Of a stretch of DNA of 64,000 nt, positions 46,432 through 56,155 are shown one piece after another. Origin of the DNA: Klebsiella oxytoca NBRC 105695 (GTDB lineage Bacteria; Pseudomonadota; Gammaproteobacteria; Enterobacterales; Enterobacteriaceae). The stretch spans positions 335,065 through 399,064 of the forward strand of contig NZ_BCZK01000004.1 in NCBI RefSeq assembly GCF_001598695.1. The letters are read 5' to 3'. Under the pieces are notes generated by a model. That model had not been told where the DNA came from and ran no database searches. It saw nothing but the letters and a program-made list of their open reading frames with translations. The translations under genes and the position numbers were made by a program. Numbering within the stretch: position 1 is the stretch's first letter; each line of letters starts with the position of its first letter.

Positions 46432-46901
46432 AATGGTGAGGAAGTCGTCTCGATGCGGACTAAATCTGGCGGTAAACCGACGCTAAGAATCACCGGCTGC
46501 CACGACTGCCGGGAAGCCAGGCCCGGCGAGAGGCCGCGCGCTACCAGAAACCCGCCGACGCCGCCCAGTATCGCCCCGCAGAGGGAGGCGAAATCATTGG
46601 CAAACAGCACCTGGAATATTGATGCCATTACGAACAAACCCACTAACGGCGCCATATAGACCAATACTGCCGACCCTAGCAGGCTGCTCTCGGCAATACC
46701 CAGCTCGACCTTTTGCCCGGCCGACAGCGGCTGTTCGCAGGGAACGCTAATTGTATGGCTGGTTTGCGGCCCTAGCTTATTCAGCACCCGGCTTCCGCAA
46801 CCGGCGCGAGAAGCGCAGCTGCTGCAGGAGGCTTTGACATCGCAATGCACCAGCGCAACGCCATTGTCCCAGGAAACAACCGTCGCCCACTCTTTAATCA
46901 T
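46422..46901 (-). CDS. rseC: SoxR-reducing system / sigma-E modulator RseC
   Basis: 159-residue inner-membrane protein with two TM helices (about 73-125) and an N-terminal cysteine motif CDVKASCSSCASRAGC that may bind Fe-S. In E. coli it mildly promotes sigma-E activity and takes part in SoxR reduction with Rsx. Starts within a 4-bp overlap with rseB. Confidence 0.95.
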   Translation of the reverse strand: MIKEWATVVSWDNGVALVHCDVKASCSSCASRAGCGSRVLNKLGPQTSHTISVPCEQPLSAGQKVELGIAESSLLGSAVLVYMAPLVGLFVMASIFQVLFANDFASLCGAILGGVGGFLVARGLSPGLASRQSWQPVILSVGLPPDLVRIETTSSPLGQ

Positions 46902-47854
46902 TGTACTGCCCTGAATTTGATACTGTCGGAAATCCGCTTGGCGGTTTGCGGAGGCAGCTCGCCAACAATGGTGATTTCTGCGTTATCATGCACGGTAGTC
47001 GCTACGGTACGACGGCCGGTACGCAGTAGCTGATCTGTGCTATTTGCCGTGGCGCGATTGATATTAATGGAGAAACTAAACAGCCCGTCGGAATACAATC
47101 GGGACTCTACCGGCCCATCGAAAGTGGGCAGGCGACGCTGGCTGCTGGACACTTCGGCAACACCCTGCGGCAGCCAGGTTGGCGCCCAGTTAAAGTTGGC
47201 CTTATTGCCCCCCTCCGGAACGGACAGCTGAGGAGGTAGATTAGCTTTAGACAGGGTTTCCATGCTGGCGCTGACGTTATCGCCAACGTTGAAGGAGACC
47301 ACCCGGAACTGCTCAAGCGTTTCGCCATCCCGATCAAGCAGATCCACCCGCAGCGGAAGCTTAGTTTCCGCATCCAGCCAGGCGATATAGCTATAGCGGG
47401 TACCGTCGCGAGCCACGACGCGAACCACATCGCATAGACGATCGGCAATACGCGTACGCCCAACGGAAATGAAGTCGTAATAGGATGAAAGACGTTTAAA
47501 GTCGGAGTAAACCAGCGAGGGCAGCGAATCAACAATATAGTCGCCGTTTAGCGTAAAAGGATCGAGCCCGGGTTCAAAGTAGCTAATCTCCGTTCCGCGC
47601 AGCACCACTTCCCGACGGGGGCCGTCGAGCTGGAGAAGCTGAGCCAGAGTGCGATTATCCAGTTTAGCGTGTCGATAGCGCAGCGACTCAACACCCTGCT
47701 TGTTGATGCTGACGAAAGAGAGCTCGTAATTAAGGGACTGGCTGGCCAGATTCATCTGCTGCAACAACGCCCCGGACGATGTATCAGCCGAGGCGTTGAC
47801 GGAGAAGAACAGGCTGCCTGCCATGAGCGACATGGCACACCAAAGTTGCTTCAT
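46898..47854 (-). CDS. rseB: Sigma-E regulator RseB
   Basis: Periplasmic protein that binds RseA and blocks DegS cleavage until lipopolysaccharide or misfolded-protein signals displace it. It has 318 residues with a signal peptide (cleavage after VNASA) and a LolA-like N-terminal fold plus a smaller C-terminal domain. One-base overlap with rseA. Confidence 0.97.
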   Translation of the reverse strand: MKQLWCAMSLMAGSLFFSVNASADTSSGALLQQMNLASQSLNYELSFVSINKQGVESLRYRHAKLDNRTLAQLLQLDGPRREVVLRGTEISYFEPGLDPFTLNGDYIVDSLPSLVYSDFKRLSSYYDFISVGRTRIADRLCDVVRVVARDGTRYSYIAWLDAETKLPLRVDLLDRDGETLEQFRVVSFNVGDNVSASMETLSKANLPPQLSVPEGGNKANFNWAPTWLPQGVAEVSSSQRRLPTFDGPVESRLYSDGLFSFSININRATANSTDQLLRTGRRTVATTVHDNAEITIVGELPPQTAKRISDSIKFRAVQ

Positions 47855-48504
47855 TACTGCGATTGCGTTCCTAAAGTTTGATAGCCCGGCACCTGAACAG
47901 CGGCTTGTTGAGTCTGGGCCTGGCCAAACTGCAGCTGTTCCGCATGCAGGCGACGCTGCAATTCATAATCCTGCAGCATAGCATTAATTCTGCGGCGCTG
48001 TTCCTGCACTTGAGCCTGCTGGCCGGTACCTGCTGAGGCATCCGCCGGTACGCCCAGGCTAACCGGGCTGGCCTTACCCATCATCGGCATGGTGTTAAAC
48101 ACCGGCGCTTCCGGCTGCTGAGAGGTATCAGACTGGCCATTATACTGTTGAACGCCAACAATCACAGCCAGAGACACGCACGCGGCAACGCCCATCTGGG
48201 TGAGCGAACTGGCCCACGGGCGAACTTTTTGCCAGAAAGGCATCTGACGCCACTGGTGCGGTGCGGGCTGAGATTCCGGAATAAGAGGAACCGTCTGACG
48301 AACGGGCTCGTTTTCAATGGCGGCCATGACGCGAGCTGAGATATCAAAATGGAGCATCTCACTCGTATCGCCTCGCAGCGTATCGCGGATGAGATGGTAG
48401 CTCTCCCAGGTTTTTTGCATTTCAGATGAACGCTCCAGCTCATTGAGCAGTTCGTTATCCAGCGTTTCACCATCCATTAAGGCCGAAAGTTTTTCTTTCT
48501 GCAT
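47854..48504 (-). CDS. rseA: Anti-sigma-E factor RseA
   Basis: Inner-membrane anti-sigma factor: cytoplasmic RpoE-binding domain (1-~66, MQKEKLSALMDGETLDNELL), TM about 101-118 (GVAACVSLAVIVGV), periplasmic RseB-binding region, and Gln-rich C-terminus. It has 216 residues from the ATG at 48504; the longer frame adds 12. DegS and RseP cleavage releases sigma-E. 32 bp after rpoE. Confidence 0.97.
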   Translation of the reverse strand: MQKEKLSALMDGETLDNELLNELERSSEMQKTWESYHLIRDTLRGDTSEMLHFDISARVMAAIENEPVRQTVPLIPESQPAPHQWRQMPFWQKVRPWASSLTQMGVAACVSLAVIVGVQQYNGQSDTSQQPEAPVFNTMPMMGKASPVSLGVPADASAGTGQQAQVQEQRRRINAMLQDYELQRRLHAEQLQFGQAQTQQAAVQVPGYQTLGTQSQ

Positions 48505-48536
48505 GCCTGATACCCTTTTCCAGTATTCCGCTATCG

Positions 48537-49112
48537 TCAACGCCTGATGAGCGGTTGAACTTTATTATCAATAGCTTCTCGCGCCCGGAAGATGCGTGAA
48601 CGCACTGTGCCCACCGGACAATCCATGATGGCGGCTATTTCTTCATAGCTCATGCCATCCAGCTCCCGCAGGGTAATTGCCATGCGTAAATCCTCCGGAA
48701 GCGACTCAATGGTACGAAAGACTATCTGTCTCAGCTCTTCTGACAACATTAAGTTCTCAGGGTTCGAAATTTCTTTCAACGCCCCACCGCTTTCGAAGTT
48801 TTCAGCATCATTTGCATCAACATCGCTGGATGGCGGACGGCGCCCCTGAGCAACCAGATAATTCTTCGCCGTGTTTACGGCAATGCGATATAACCAGGTG
48901 TAAAAAGCACTATCCCCCCGGAAAGAATCCAGCGCACGCCATGCTTTAACGAACGACTCCTGAACAACGTCAGCGATATCGCCCGGCGGTACGTAGCGGG
49001 AGACCAGGCTTGCAACCTTATGCTGATAGCGTACCACCAGCAGGTTAAATGCTTTCTGATCTCCTTTCTGGACCCGTTCAACAAGGACCTGATCCGTTAA
49101 CTGCTCGCTCAT
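48537..49112 (-). CDS. rpoE: Extracytoplasmic stress sigma factor sigma-E
   Basis: ECF sigma factor for envelope stress, 191 residues from the ATG at 49112 (MSEQLTDQVLVERVQ). Region 2 contains DVVQESFVKAWRALDSFRG; region 4 ends with MSYEEIAAIMDCPVGTVRSR. A sigma-E promoter at 49196-49223 makes it autoregulated. A leader ORF (rseD) overlaps its first codons, so translation is probably coupled. Confidence 0.98.
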   Translation of the reverse strand: MSEQLTDQVLVERVQKGDQKAFNLLVVRYQHKVASLVSRYVPPGDIADVVQESFVKAWRALDSFRGDSAFYTWLYRIAVNTAKNYLVAQGRRPPSSDVDANDAENFESGGALKEISNPENLMLSEELRQIVFRTIESLPEDLRMAITLRELDGMSYEEIAAIMDCPVGTVRSRIFRAREAIDNKVQPLIRR

Positions 49113-49164
49113 CCGAGGTAATGTCTCCCCAAACCCAATTCCCATGCGTATTCAAAAACACCAC
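49078..49164 (-). CDS. rseD: Leader peptide RseD-like ORF overlapping rpoE
   Basis: Frame-shifted ORF running through the rpoE start: ...NTHGNWVWGDITSDERAV..., ending TGA at 49078, 11 codons into rpoE. E. coli has an rseD leader peptide in this position that couples to rpoE translation, and the NWVWG-DITSDERAVNG segment looks conserved (memory). The start is unclear: GTG 49164, GTG 49161 or TTG 49155, none with a strong ribosome site. Confidence 0.45.
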   Translation of the reverse strand: MVFLNTHGNWVWGDITSDERAVNGSGPC

Positions 49165-49195
49165 CCAATTACTGCATAAATGAGCAAGCAGAGGG

Positions 49196-49223
49196 TTGGA
49201 GTGTCTGAAAACAATAAAGTTCC
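49196..49223 (-). promoter_or_regulatory. Sigma-E promoter of rpoE
   Basis: Minus-strand -35 GGAACTT (49217-49223), 16-base spacer, -10 TCCAA (49196-49200). It fits the sigma-E consensus and the known rpoE autoregulated promoter. Upstream (49224-49511) I see no gene, only AT-rich DNA that probably holds further rpoE promoters and the nadB promoter. Confidence 0.85.
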
Positions 49224-49511
49224 GTTACGCCTTTGTTTTTCGTTCGGCACCGGCTGACGGATTGTTATCTCTCATTATATGTCCCGGTAGCTAAACGATA
49301 TGTAAGATAATAAGAAAAAGCGCAAGACCCGCCAGAAGGGTAACGTAACCCGACTTTTATTTCACTATAAAATCTGAAGCTAACGAGCGGCTTCGCAAAA
49401 CCTTTCGTAGACGTATCTTCCGCCACATTGTGACTCCATGTTTAGCCTGCACAACCAGCAGTAAAAAAAGTGTACGAATTATCGCTGGCTGGTGCTATTG
49501 TTCGGTAATCG

Positions 49512-49529
49512 TGTTTAGTAAATTAAACA
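49512..49529. promoter_or_regulatory. NadR operator of nadB
   Basis: Perfect TGTTTA-N6-TAAACA dyad, ending six bases before the nadB ATG. NadR with NAD represses nadB through this type of site. It occupies the position of the ribosome-binding site. Confidence 0.9.
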
Positions 49530-49535
49530 AAGACT

Positions 49536-51155
49536 ATGAATACAACTCCTGATTCCTCCTGTGATGTGCTAATTGTTGGCAGCGGCGCTGCTGGTTTATC
49601 TCTCGCCCTGCGCCTGGCGGAACGCTGTACGGTCACCGTTCTCAGCAAAGGCCCCATTAGTGAAGGGTCTACTTTCTATGCGCAAGGCGGCATCGCCGCC
49701 GTGTTTGATGAAACCGACAGCGTTGAATCCCACATCGAAGATACGCTGATTGCCGGAGCGGGTCTTTGCGATCGCCATGCGGTCTCCTTTGTTGCGAGCA
49801 ACGCTAAACCCTGCGTTCAATGGCTTATCGATCAGGGCGTTTTGTTCGATACTGAGGTACAGGCAAACGGCGAAGCGAGCTATCACCTGACGCGCGAAGG
49901 GGGGCACAGTCACCGCCGTATCCTCCACGCCGCCGATGCGACCGGGAAAGCCGTAGAGACCACCCTGGTGAGCAAGGCGCTGGCCCACCCTAATATCCGG
50001 GTGCTGGAGCGCAGCAACGCCGTTGATCTGATTCTCTCCGATAAAATCGGCCTGCCGGGAACGCGGCGCGTTGTGGGAGCCTGGATCTGGAACCGTAATA
50101 AAGAAGCGGTTGAGACCTGCAGCGCAAAAGCTGTGGTGCTGGCGACCGGCGGCGCAGCGAAGGTTTATCAGTATACGACCAACCCTGACGTCTCTTCCGG
50201 GGATGGTATTGCAATGGCCTGGCGAGCCGGCTGTCGGGTCGCCAATCTGGAATTTAATCAGTTTCACCCAACGGCGCTGTACCATCCGCAAGCGCGCAAT
50301 TTCCTGTTAACGGAAGCGCTGCGCGGCGAGGGCGCACTGTTGAAACGTCCGGACGGCACACGGTTTATGCCGGAATTTGACGAGCGCGGCGAACTGGCTC
50401 CGCGCGACATTGTCGCCAGAGCGATCGATCATGAGATGAAGCGCCTGGGCGTTGACTGTATGTATCTCGATATCAGCCATAAACCGGCAGAATTTATCCG
50501 CCACCACTTCCCGATGATCTACGAGAAGCTGCTGGGGCTGGGCATTGACCTGACAAAAGAGCCAGTTCCCATTGTGCCGGCGGCACATTATACCTGCGGC
50601 GGCGTGATGGTTGACGATCATGGGCGCACTGATGTTGACGGGCTGTACGCCATTGGCGAAGTGAGCTACACGGGATTACACGGCGCTAACCGTATGGCTT
50701 CAAATTCATTGCTGGAGTGCCTTGTTTACGGCTGGTCCGCTGCCGAAGATATCGTTAAGCGTATGCCGTTCGCTCAGGCGGTCAATAAACTGCCTTCCTG
50801 GGACGAAAGCCAGGTCGAAATACCTGATGAACTGGTCGTAATACAGCACAACTGGCATGAGCTGCGCTTGCTGATGTGGGATTATGTCGGCATCGTGCGT
50901 ACCACTCGTCGTCTTGAACGCGCCCTGCGCCGTATTACTATGCTGCAACAGGAGCTGGACGAATACTACGCTCGCTTCCGTGTCTCTAATAATTTGCTGG
51001 AGCTGCGTAACCTGGTACAGGTTGCTGAGCTGATTGTACGCTGTGCCATGCAGCGTAAAGAGAGCCGCGGGCTTCACTATACGCTGGATTATCCTGAGCA
51101 GCTGCCCGACAGCGGACCGTCGGTGCTCTCGCCGCTGGCTCACATAAAAAGATAA
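49536..51155 (+). CDS. nadB: L-aspartate oxidase
   Basis: FAD enzyme oxidising aspartate to iminoaspartate, the first step of de novo NAD synthesis. It has 539 residues: FAD motif [15 protein letters not shown] (about 13-27), active-site and cap region [19 protein letters not shown], and [17 protein letters not shown]. The ribosome site is poor and covered by the NadR box. The 3' end overlaps trmN by 16 bp, convergently. Confidence 0.98.
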   Translation: MNTTPDSSCDVLIVGSGAAGLSLALRLAERCTVTVLSKGPISEGSTFYAQGGIAAVFDETDSVESHIEDTLIAGAGLCDRHAVSFVASNAKPCVQWLIDQGVLFDTEVQANGEASYHLTREGGHSHRRILHAADATGKAVETTLVSKALAHPNIRVLERSNAVDLILSDKIGLPGTRRVVGAWIWNRNKEAVETCSAKAVVLATGGAAKVYQYTTNPDVSSGDGIAMAWRAGCRVANLEFNQFHPTALYHPQARNFLLTEALRGEGALLKRPDGTRFMPEFDERGELAPRDIVARAIDHEMKRLGVDCMYLDISHKPAEFIRHHFPMIYEKLLGLGIDLTKEPVPIVPAAHYTCGGVMVDDHGRTDVDGLYAIGEVSYTGLHGANRMASNSLLECLVYGWSAAEDIVKRMPFAQAVNKLPSWDESQVEIPDELVVIQHNWHELRLLMWDYVGIVRTTRRLERALRRITMLQQELDEYYARFRVSNNLLELRNLVQVAELIVRCAMQRKESRGLHYTLDYPEQLPDSGPSVLSPLAHIKR

Positions 51156-51880
51156 AAATCCTGGGTCAAAGCGGTAAATCCTTCGGAATATTGCTGCTCT
51201 GGCCCGCGGATAACTAATCTGTCGCTAAAGCACTCTTCCCCCGCCGACGGCGAAAAAGCCAGCAGAACCCGATGCGGCGGGCGCATTTCCGTTTCCGCGA
51301 CATCCGTTCGTAGACGCAGATGCCAGCCCATATTCTGCGCCCGCTGCACAAACGCGTTACCGATGTCGACCGGAAGCACAACGCAGAAAAACCCCTCTTC
51401 CGTAATAAGTTCGGCGGCGCAGGTTAATAATGTTGCGTGATCGAGAGAGGAAGTGTATCGAGCCTGCTCGCGCTGCGAGGTGGCGCAAGGTACGCCTTCT
51501 GCGAAAAAAGGCGGGTTGCTGACAATCAGCTCATAGCGTCGGGTTTGCCGCGGCTGCCATTGCTGAATATCGGCCTGATGAATCTGCAGACGCCCGGCCC
51601 ATGGAGAATCCGCGGCGTTTTCTCGCGCCTGTTGTGCCGCCTCTTCGTCCAGCTCCACGGCATCCACGATGACCGTCTCCCCGGTACGCTGCGCGAGCAT
51701 CAGGGCTAACAGGCCGCTGCCCGCGCCGATATCCAGCACGCGCTTAACCTGCGCGATCGGGGCCCATGCGCCAAGTAAAATACCGTCGGTACCCACTTTC
51801 ATCGCACAGCGATCGTGGGCGACAAAAAACTGCTTAAACGTAAAACCATTGCGCGGCAGCGCGAACTTCGACTGGGACAT
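51140..51880 (-). CDS. trmN: tRNA1(Val) (adenine-37-N6)-methyltransferase
   Basis: SAM-dependent methyltransferase (YfiC/TrmN6) making m6A37 in tRNA-Val1. It has 246 residues from the ATG at 51880 ([16 protein letters not shown]). SAM motif [14 protein letters not shown]; catalytic motif SNPPF (NPPY in E. coli, as recalled). The first 21 bases of the longer frame are upstream. Convergent 16-bp overlap with nadB; divergent from srmB. Confidence 0.95.
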   Translation of the reverse strand: MSQSKFALPRNGFTFKQFFVAHDRCAMKVGTDGILLGAWAPIAQVKRVLDIGAGSGLLALMLAQRTGETVIVDAVELDEEAAQQARENAADSPWAGRLQIHQADIQQWQPRQTRRYELIVSNPPFFAEGVPCATSQREQARYTSSLDHATLLTCAAELITEEGFFCVVLPVDIGNAFVQRAQNMGWHLRLRTDVAETEMRPPHRVLLAFSPSAGEECFSDRLVIRGPEQQYSEGFTALTQDFYLFM

Positions 51881-52011
51881 CCTCGATAACCTTGCGGACA
51901 AAAACTCCTGAGCGTAAGGCTATGCACAATACCGGAGAACAGATAGCCTTACAAACAGATGAACATTGCGTCCGTAACGTCTATAATCGGCGGTCCACTC
52001 AGAGGTAGATC

Positions 52012-53343
52012 ATGACTGTAACGACTTTTTCCGAACTTGAACTCGACGAAAACCTGCTGGACGCTCTCCAGGACAAAGGTTTCACACGCCCGACAGCCAT
52101 TCAGGCCGCCGCTATTCCGCCTGCGCTTGATGGCCGTGATATTCTCGGTTCAGCCCCGACAGGCACCGGTAAAACGGCGGCGTATCTTCTGCCCGCGTTG
52201 CAGCATCTGCTCGATTTTCCACGCAAGAAATCTGGTCCGCCGCGCATTCTTATCCTGACCCCAACTCGCGAACTGGCAATGCAGGTTGCCGACCACGCGC
52301 GTGAGCTGGCAAAACATACTCATCTGGATATCGCCACCATTACCGGCGGTGTCGCCTATATGAACCATGCTGAAGTGTTCAGCGAGAACCAGGATATTGT
52401 GGTCGCCACGACCGGCCGCCTGCTGCAGTATATTAAAGAAGAAAACTTTGATTGCCGCGCCGTTGAAACCCTGATCCTTGATGAAGCGGACCGCATGCTG
52501 GATATGGGCTTCGCGCAGGATATCGAACACATTGCCGGTGAAACCCGCTGGCGTAAGCAGACGATGCTGTTCTCCGCCACCCTCGAAGGTGACGCCATTA
52601 AAGATTTTGCTGAACGCCTGCTGGAAGAACCGGTAGAAGTCTCGGCAACGCCCTCCACCCGCGAGCGTAAAAAAATTCACCAGTGGTATTACCGTGCCGA
52701 TGACGTCAAGCACAAGACCGCTCTGCTGGTCCATCTGCTGAAGCAGCCGGAAGCGACGCGCTCTATCGTCTTCGTACGTAAGCGCGAGCGCGTTCATGAA
52801 CTGGCGGGCTGGCTGCGTGAAGCGGGTATCAATACCTGCTGGCTGGAAGGCGAGATGGTGCAGGCGAAACGTAATGAAGCAATTAGCCGCCTGACCGATG
52901 GTCGAATTAACGTGTTAATCGCTACCGATGTTGCCGCACGCGGAATCGACATCGCGGACGTAAGCCACGTATTTAACTTCGACCTGCCGCGCACGGCAGA
53001 TATTTACCTGCACCGTATTGGTCGTACCGGCCGGGCGGGTAAAAAAGGTACGGCTATTTCACTGGTTGAAGCCCACGATCATCTGCTGCTGGGTAAAATT
53101 GGCCGCTATACTGAAGAGCCGCTAAAAGCCCGCGTTATTGATGGGCTGCGCCCAACTACCCGCGCGCCAAGCGAGAAGCAAACCGGTAAACCGTCCAGGA
53201 AAGTATTAGCGAAGCGTGCAGAGAAGAAAGAGAAAGAAAAAGAGAAGCCGCGCGTGAAAAAACGCCACCGCGATACCAAAAACATTGGTAAGCGTCGTAA
53301 ACCAAGCGGAGCGGATACCGCGCAGAAGGCAAACGAAGAGTAA
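52012..53343 (+). CDS. srmB: DEAD-box RNA helicase SrmB
   Basis: ATP-dependent helicase for early 50S assembly. It has 443 residues: Q motif (GFTRPTAIQ), Walker A APTGTGKT, PTRELAMQ, DEAD, SAT, ARGIDI and HRIGRTGRAG; basic C-terminal tail rich in Lys and Arg (KKEKEKEKPRVKKRH area). A strong terminator follows. Confidence 0.98.
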   Translation: MTVTTFSELELDENLLDALQDKGFTRPTAIQAAAIPPALDGRDILGSAPTGTGKTAAYLLPALQHLLDFPRKKSGPPRILILTPTRELAMQVADHARELAKHTHLDIATITGGVAYMNHAEVFSENQDIVVATTGRLLQYIKEENFDCRAVETLILDEADRMLDMGFAQDIEHIAGETRWRKQTMLFSATLEGDAIKDFAERLLEEPVEVSATPSTRERKKIHQWYYRADDVKHKTALLVHLLKQPEATRSIVFVRKRERVHELAGWLREAGINTCWLEGEMVQAKRNEAISRLTDGRINVLIATDVAARGIDIADVSHVFNFDLPRTADIYLHRIGRTGRAGKKGTAISLVEAHDHLLLGKIGRYTEEPLKARVIDGLRPTTRAPSEKQTGKPSRKVLAKRAEKKEKEKEKPRVKKRHRDTKNIGKRRKPSGADTAQKANEE

Positions 53344-53371
53344 AAAAACGCCGGGATATCCCGGCGTTTTT
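53344..53371. terminator. Bidirectional terminator (srmB / grcA)
   Basis: Stem AAAAACGCCGGG / CCCGGCGTTTTT with an ATAT loop, immediately after the srmB stop and 16 bp before the grcA end. Confidence 0.94.
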
Positions 53372-53387
53372 ACATCAAAGTTGAGTC

Positions 53388-53771
53388 TTACAGGCTTTCG
53401 GTAAAAGTACGGGCGATAACGTCGCGCTGCTGTTCCGGCGTCAGGGAGTTAAAGCGCACCGCATAGCCAGAAACGCGAATGGTCAGCTGTGGATATTTTT
53501 CCGGATGTTCAACCGCATCCAGCAGAGTTTCGCGACGCAGAACGTTCACGTTCAGATGCTGACCGCCTTCAACGCGGACTTCAGGCTTCACGTCTACCGG
53601 GATTTCACGGTATTCGATCTCGCCCAGATTGCTCACCGCAACCACGTCATCTTCAGCAAAACCGGCTTTCGCGCACAGGCAGCGGGCTTCGCCTTTTTCG
53701 CTATCCAGCAGCCAGAAAGAGTTCAGCAGGTCGTCATTTGCAGCTTTAGTAATTTGGATACCAGTAATCAT
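53388..53771 (-). CDS. grcA: Autonomous glycyl radical cofactor GrcA
   Basis: 127-residue spare glycyl-radical domain (YfiD) that repairs pyruvate formate-lyase after oxygen cleavage. Radical glycine G102 in RVSGYAVRF. The ATG at 53771 has GGGAGG upstream; the longer frame adds 34 residues. A perfect FNR box at 53877 lies in its long leader/promoter region, consistent with anaerobic induction. Confidence 0.97.
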   Translation of the reverse strand: MITGIQITKAANDDLLNSFWLLDSEKGEARCLCAKAGFAEDDVVAVSNLGEIEYREIPVDVKPEVRVEGGQHLNVNVLRRETLLDAVEHPEKYPQLTIRVSGYAVRFNSLTPEQQRDVIARTFTESL

Positions 53772-53876
53772 TTTATGCCTCCCAGGCAGTGTTTGTTCGA
53801 TTATTGGCCTTCGCGGCCAATTGGTAAAACCATTGTTGTATGAGTGTATATATATCAGCCGGGCATCCGGCATTCT

Positions 53877-53890
53877 TTGATTTATATCAA
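53877..53890. promoter_or_regulatory. FNR box upstream of grcA
   Basis: TTGAT-TTAT-ATCAA, a perfect FNR palindrome, 106 bp upstream of the grcA ATG in the 311-bp grcA-ung gap. The remainder of the gap is AT-rich, with a small stem ACGCCA/TGGCGT near 54003-54020 before ung; no gene is seen. Confidence 0.88.
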
Positions 53891-54082
53891 CAAAAACCCC
53901 ATCACAAAAGTGGGTATAGGCAGATATTATTGTTTTACATCAAGTTACGCTACACCCTTCACCAAAAAAATTTGTAAATTTTCAATTTTTTTTGCACAAA
54001 GAACGCCAGTGGGATGGCGTAAATTTTGTGTTGTAGAAAGATGCAGTTAAGCTATGGCAATGACACTTTGCAGGAGAGCAAA

Positions 54083-54772
54083 ATGACCACCCCATTAACC
54101 TGGCACGATGTGCTGGCAGAAGAGAAGCAGCAACCCTGGTTTGTTAATACCTTAAAAACGGTTGCTGAAGAGCGGCAATCGGGCATCACTATCTATCCTC
54201 CACAAAAAGACGTTTTCAACGCGTTTCGCTATACCGAGCTAAGCGACGTCAAAGTGGTGATCCTCGGTCAGGATCCCTACCACGGACCAGGACAGGCTCA
54301 CGGCCTTGCCTTCTCTGTTTTACCGGGCGTTGCGACCCCTCCTTCTCTGCTGAACATGTATAAAGAGCTGGAAGGCACGATCCCGGGCTTTCAGCGCCCA
54401 AATCATGGTTATCTCGAAAGCTGGGCGCGTCAGGGGGTTTTGCTGCTTAATACCGTATTAACGGTACGCGCCGGGCAAGCGCACTCTCACGCTAGTCTTG
54501 GATGGGAAACCTTTACCGATAAAGTGATTTCACTGATTAACCAGCATCGGGAAGGGGTTGTATTTTTGCTGTGGGGTTCACATGCGCAAAAGAAAGGCGC
54601 GATTATCGATCGCCAGCGCCATTGCGTGCTCAAAGCGCCGCATCCGTCACCGCTCTCCGCGCACCGCGGCTTCTTCGGCTGTAATCATTTCGTCCTGGCG
54701 AATGAATGGCTGGCTGAACGCGGCGAAGCGCCAATTGACTGGCTACCCCGGCTGCCGGCTGAGAGCGAATAA
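54083..54772 (+). CDS. ung: Uracil-DNA glycosylase
   Basis: Removes uracil from DNA for base-excision repair. It has 229 residues from the ATG at 54083 with AGGAG upstream. Motif [15 protein letters not shown] contains catalytic D64; the leucine loop [11 protein letters not shown] contains the catalytic histidine. The longer frame adds 19 residues from the leader. Confidence 0.98.
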   Translation: MTTPLTWHDVLAEEKQQPWFVNTLKTVAEERQSGITIYPPQKDVFNAFRYTELSDVKVVILGQDPYHGPGQAHGLAFSVLPGVATPPSLLNMYKELEGTIPGFQRPNHGYLESWARQGVLLLNTVLTVRAGQAHSHASLGWETFTDKVISLINQHREGVVFLLWGSHAQKKGAIIDRQRHCVLKAPHPSPLSAHRGFFGCNHFVLANEWLAERGEAPIDWLPRLPAESE

Positions 54773-54797
54773 AGCAGACCAGTGTTAAAAATCAATC

Positions 54798-54818
54798 ACC
54801 ACCTCCCCAGGAGGTGGT
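54798..54818 (+). terminator. Hairpin after ung
   Basis: Perfect 9-bp stem ACCACCTCC / GGAGGTGGT, loop CCA, followed by TTTAGGG. Likely ung terminator, with a short T tract. Confidence 0.65.
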
Positions 54819-54834
54819 TTAGGGATGACAATGA

Positions 54835-54859
54835 AAATGCCAGCATTACGCTGGCATTT
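54835..54859 (-). terminator. Terminator of yfiF
   Basis: Perfect 10-bp stem AAATGCCAGC / GCTGGCATTT, loop ATTAC. On the minus strand it follows yfiF and leads into TTTTCATT. Confidence 0.75.
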
Positions 54860-54878
54860 ATCGTTCTGCGACAAGCTA

Positions 54879-55952
54879 TCAAGCTTTGTTCTGTCGCCAC
54901 CATTCTGCCAGCAGCACGCCGGTTGCCACGGAAACGTTCAGGCTTTCAACGTTGCCGGTGCCTTCGATAGCAATATTCAGATCGGCGCTGGAGATAGCGG
55001 CATCAGACAGACCGTCGCTCTCCTGCCCTAATACCAGCACCATCTTCTTCGGCAACTCGGCTTTAAACAGCGGAGTCCCGTTATGGCTGGAAGTTGAAAC
55101 AATCGCGTAGCCCGCTTTACGGAAGCGCTCAAGCGTATCGATAAAGCTGTCGCCCGTAATCGGTTCAACGTGTTCTGCCCCGCCTTCGGCGGTACGAATC
55201 GCGGCACCGGACTCCATAACGCCAGCATCCTGCACAATTACGCCCTTAACGCCGAAGTGCGCGCAGCTGCGCATGATGGCGCCAAGGTTGTGCGGGTTGC
55301 CGACATCTTCCAGCGCCAGCACGCAATCTTCAGCGTCGGCTTTCGCCACCCACTGCTCAACAGAGGTGCCATGACGTTTTTTAATCAAGAAGCAAACTCC
55401 GCCGTGGTGTTCAGTGCCGGACGCTTTCGCCAGCTCTGCTTCATCAACGACGTGATAAGCTTTACGGTTAGCCGCCATCCAGCGCAGGGCTTCTTTGAAG
55501 CGCGGAGTCACGCTCTGGATAAACCAGGCGCGCACAATAGCGTCCGGACGGCTCTGGAAAAGCGCCTGGCAGGCATTTTCGCCGTAAACACGGGTCTCTT
55601 CCGCGCGTTGGCGACGCAGCACTTCAGGATCGATAAAGCTTTTTCCGCTGATCCCGCCGTGATCCGCTTTTACCGGCGTCTCATCACCCGGCGCGCGGGA
55701 TACGGTACGCCACGGAGAGGAACCCTCACCGCCGAAGCCTTCACGCTTGCGATCGTCACGTTTACGATCGCCACCGCGGCTGTCTCTTTCATCGCGCGCA
55801 GGGCGGTTACGACCGTCAACACGAGACTTTCCTGGGCGTCCCCCACCTTTCCCGGTACGCGGGTTATGGGTACGTCGGTCAGAATCATCATCACTGCGGA
55901 CATACATCACTTTGACCTTGCCGCTTTTATTTTTCAGTTCGTCGTCGCTCAT
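54879..55952 (-). CDS. yfiF: SpoU-family RNA methyltransferase YfiF
   Basis: 357-residue putative 2'-O-methyltransferase. The N-terminal ~90 residues are charged and disordered ([19 protein letters not shown]), probably RNA-binding. The SPOUT domain begins near residue 200, with [22 protein letters not shown] (in part), [11 protein letters not shown] and [15 protein letters not shown]. Longer than E. coli YfiF (about 345) because of extra Arg/Asp/Gly tail length. Substrate RNA unknown. GGAG precedes the ATG. Confidence 0.93.
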   Translation of the reverse strand: MSDDELKNKSGKVKVMYVRSDDDSDRRTHNPRTGKGGGRPGKSRVDGRNRPARDERDSRGGDRKRDDRKREGFGGEGSSPWRTVSRAPGDETPVKADHGGISGKSFIDPEVLRRQRAEETRVYGENACQALFQSRPDAIVRAWFIQSVTPRFKEALRWMAANRKAYHVVDEAELAKASGTEHHGGVCFLIKKRHGTSVEQWVAKADAEDCVLALEDVGNPHNLGAIMRSCAHFGVKGVIVQDAGVMESGAAIRTAEGGAEHVEPITGDSFIDTLERFRKAGYAIVSTSSHNGTPLFKAELPKKMVLVLGQESDGLSDAAISSADLNIAIEGTGNVESLNVSVATGVLLAEWWRQNKA

Positions 55953-56026
55953 TCATTTTCTCCACCTGCGCTGCGCGAAGCGCGCAGATTACCCGATGTG
56001 CCATCACTTAGCCATTATTTCATTTA

Positions 56027-56063
56027 AAAGCCTGAGTCTATCGTAATCATTGAATAAAACTCA
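56027..56063 (+). promoter_or_regulatory. Candidate OxyR site of trxC
   Basis: AAAG-N7-CTAT-N7-ATTG-N7-CTCA, four tetramers at the exact OxyR spacing (consensus ATAG-N7-CTAT twice), 12 of 16 bases matching. It ends directly at the trxC -35, as expected for an activator. Confidence 0.55.
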
Positions 56064-56092
56064 TTGTCCTTTATTAGTACTGCATCGATAAT
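56064..56092 (+). promoter_or_regulatory. trxC promoter
   Basis: -35 TTGTCC (56064-56069), 17-base spacer, -10 GATAAT (56087-56092), 64 bp before the ATG. Confidence 0.65.
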
Positions 56093-56155
56093 ATGTAACA
56101 TTACAGAAACAAATCGGCCACGTGCCGCGCTGCAACCCATAACCAGAGGTTAGTT

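Noticed and set aside
55170..56027. 285-codon plus-strand open frame opposite yfiF
   Set aside because: Antisense to the conserved SpoU domain; it ends in the trxC promoter region.
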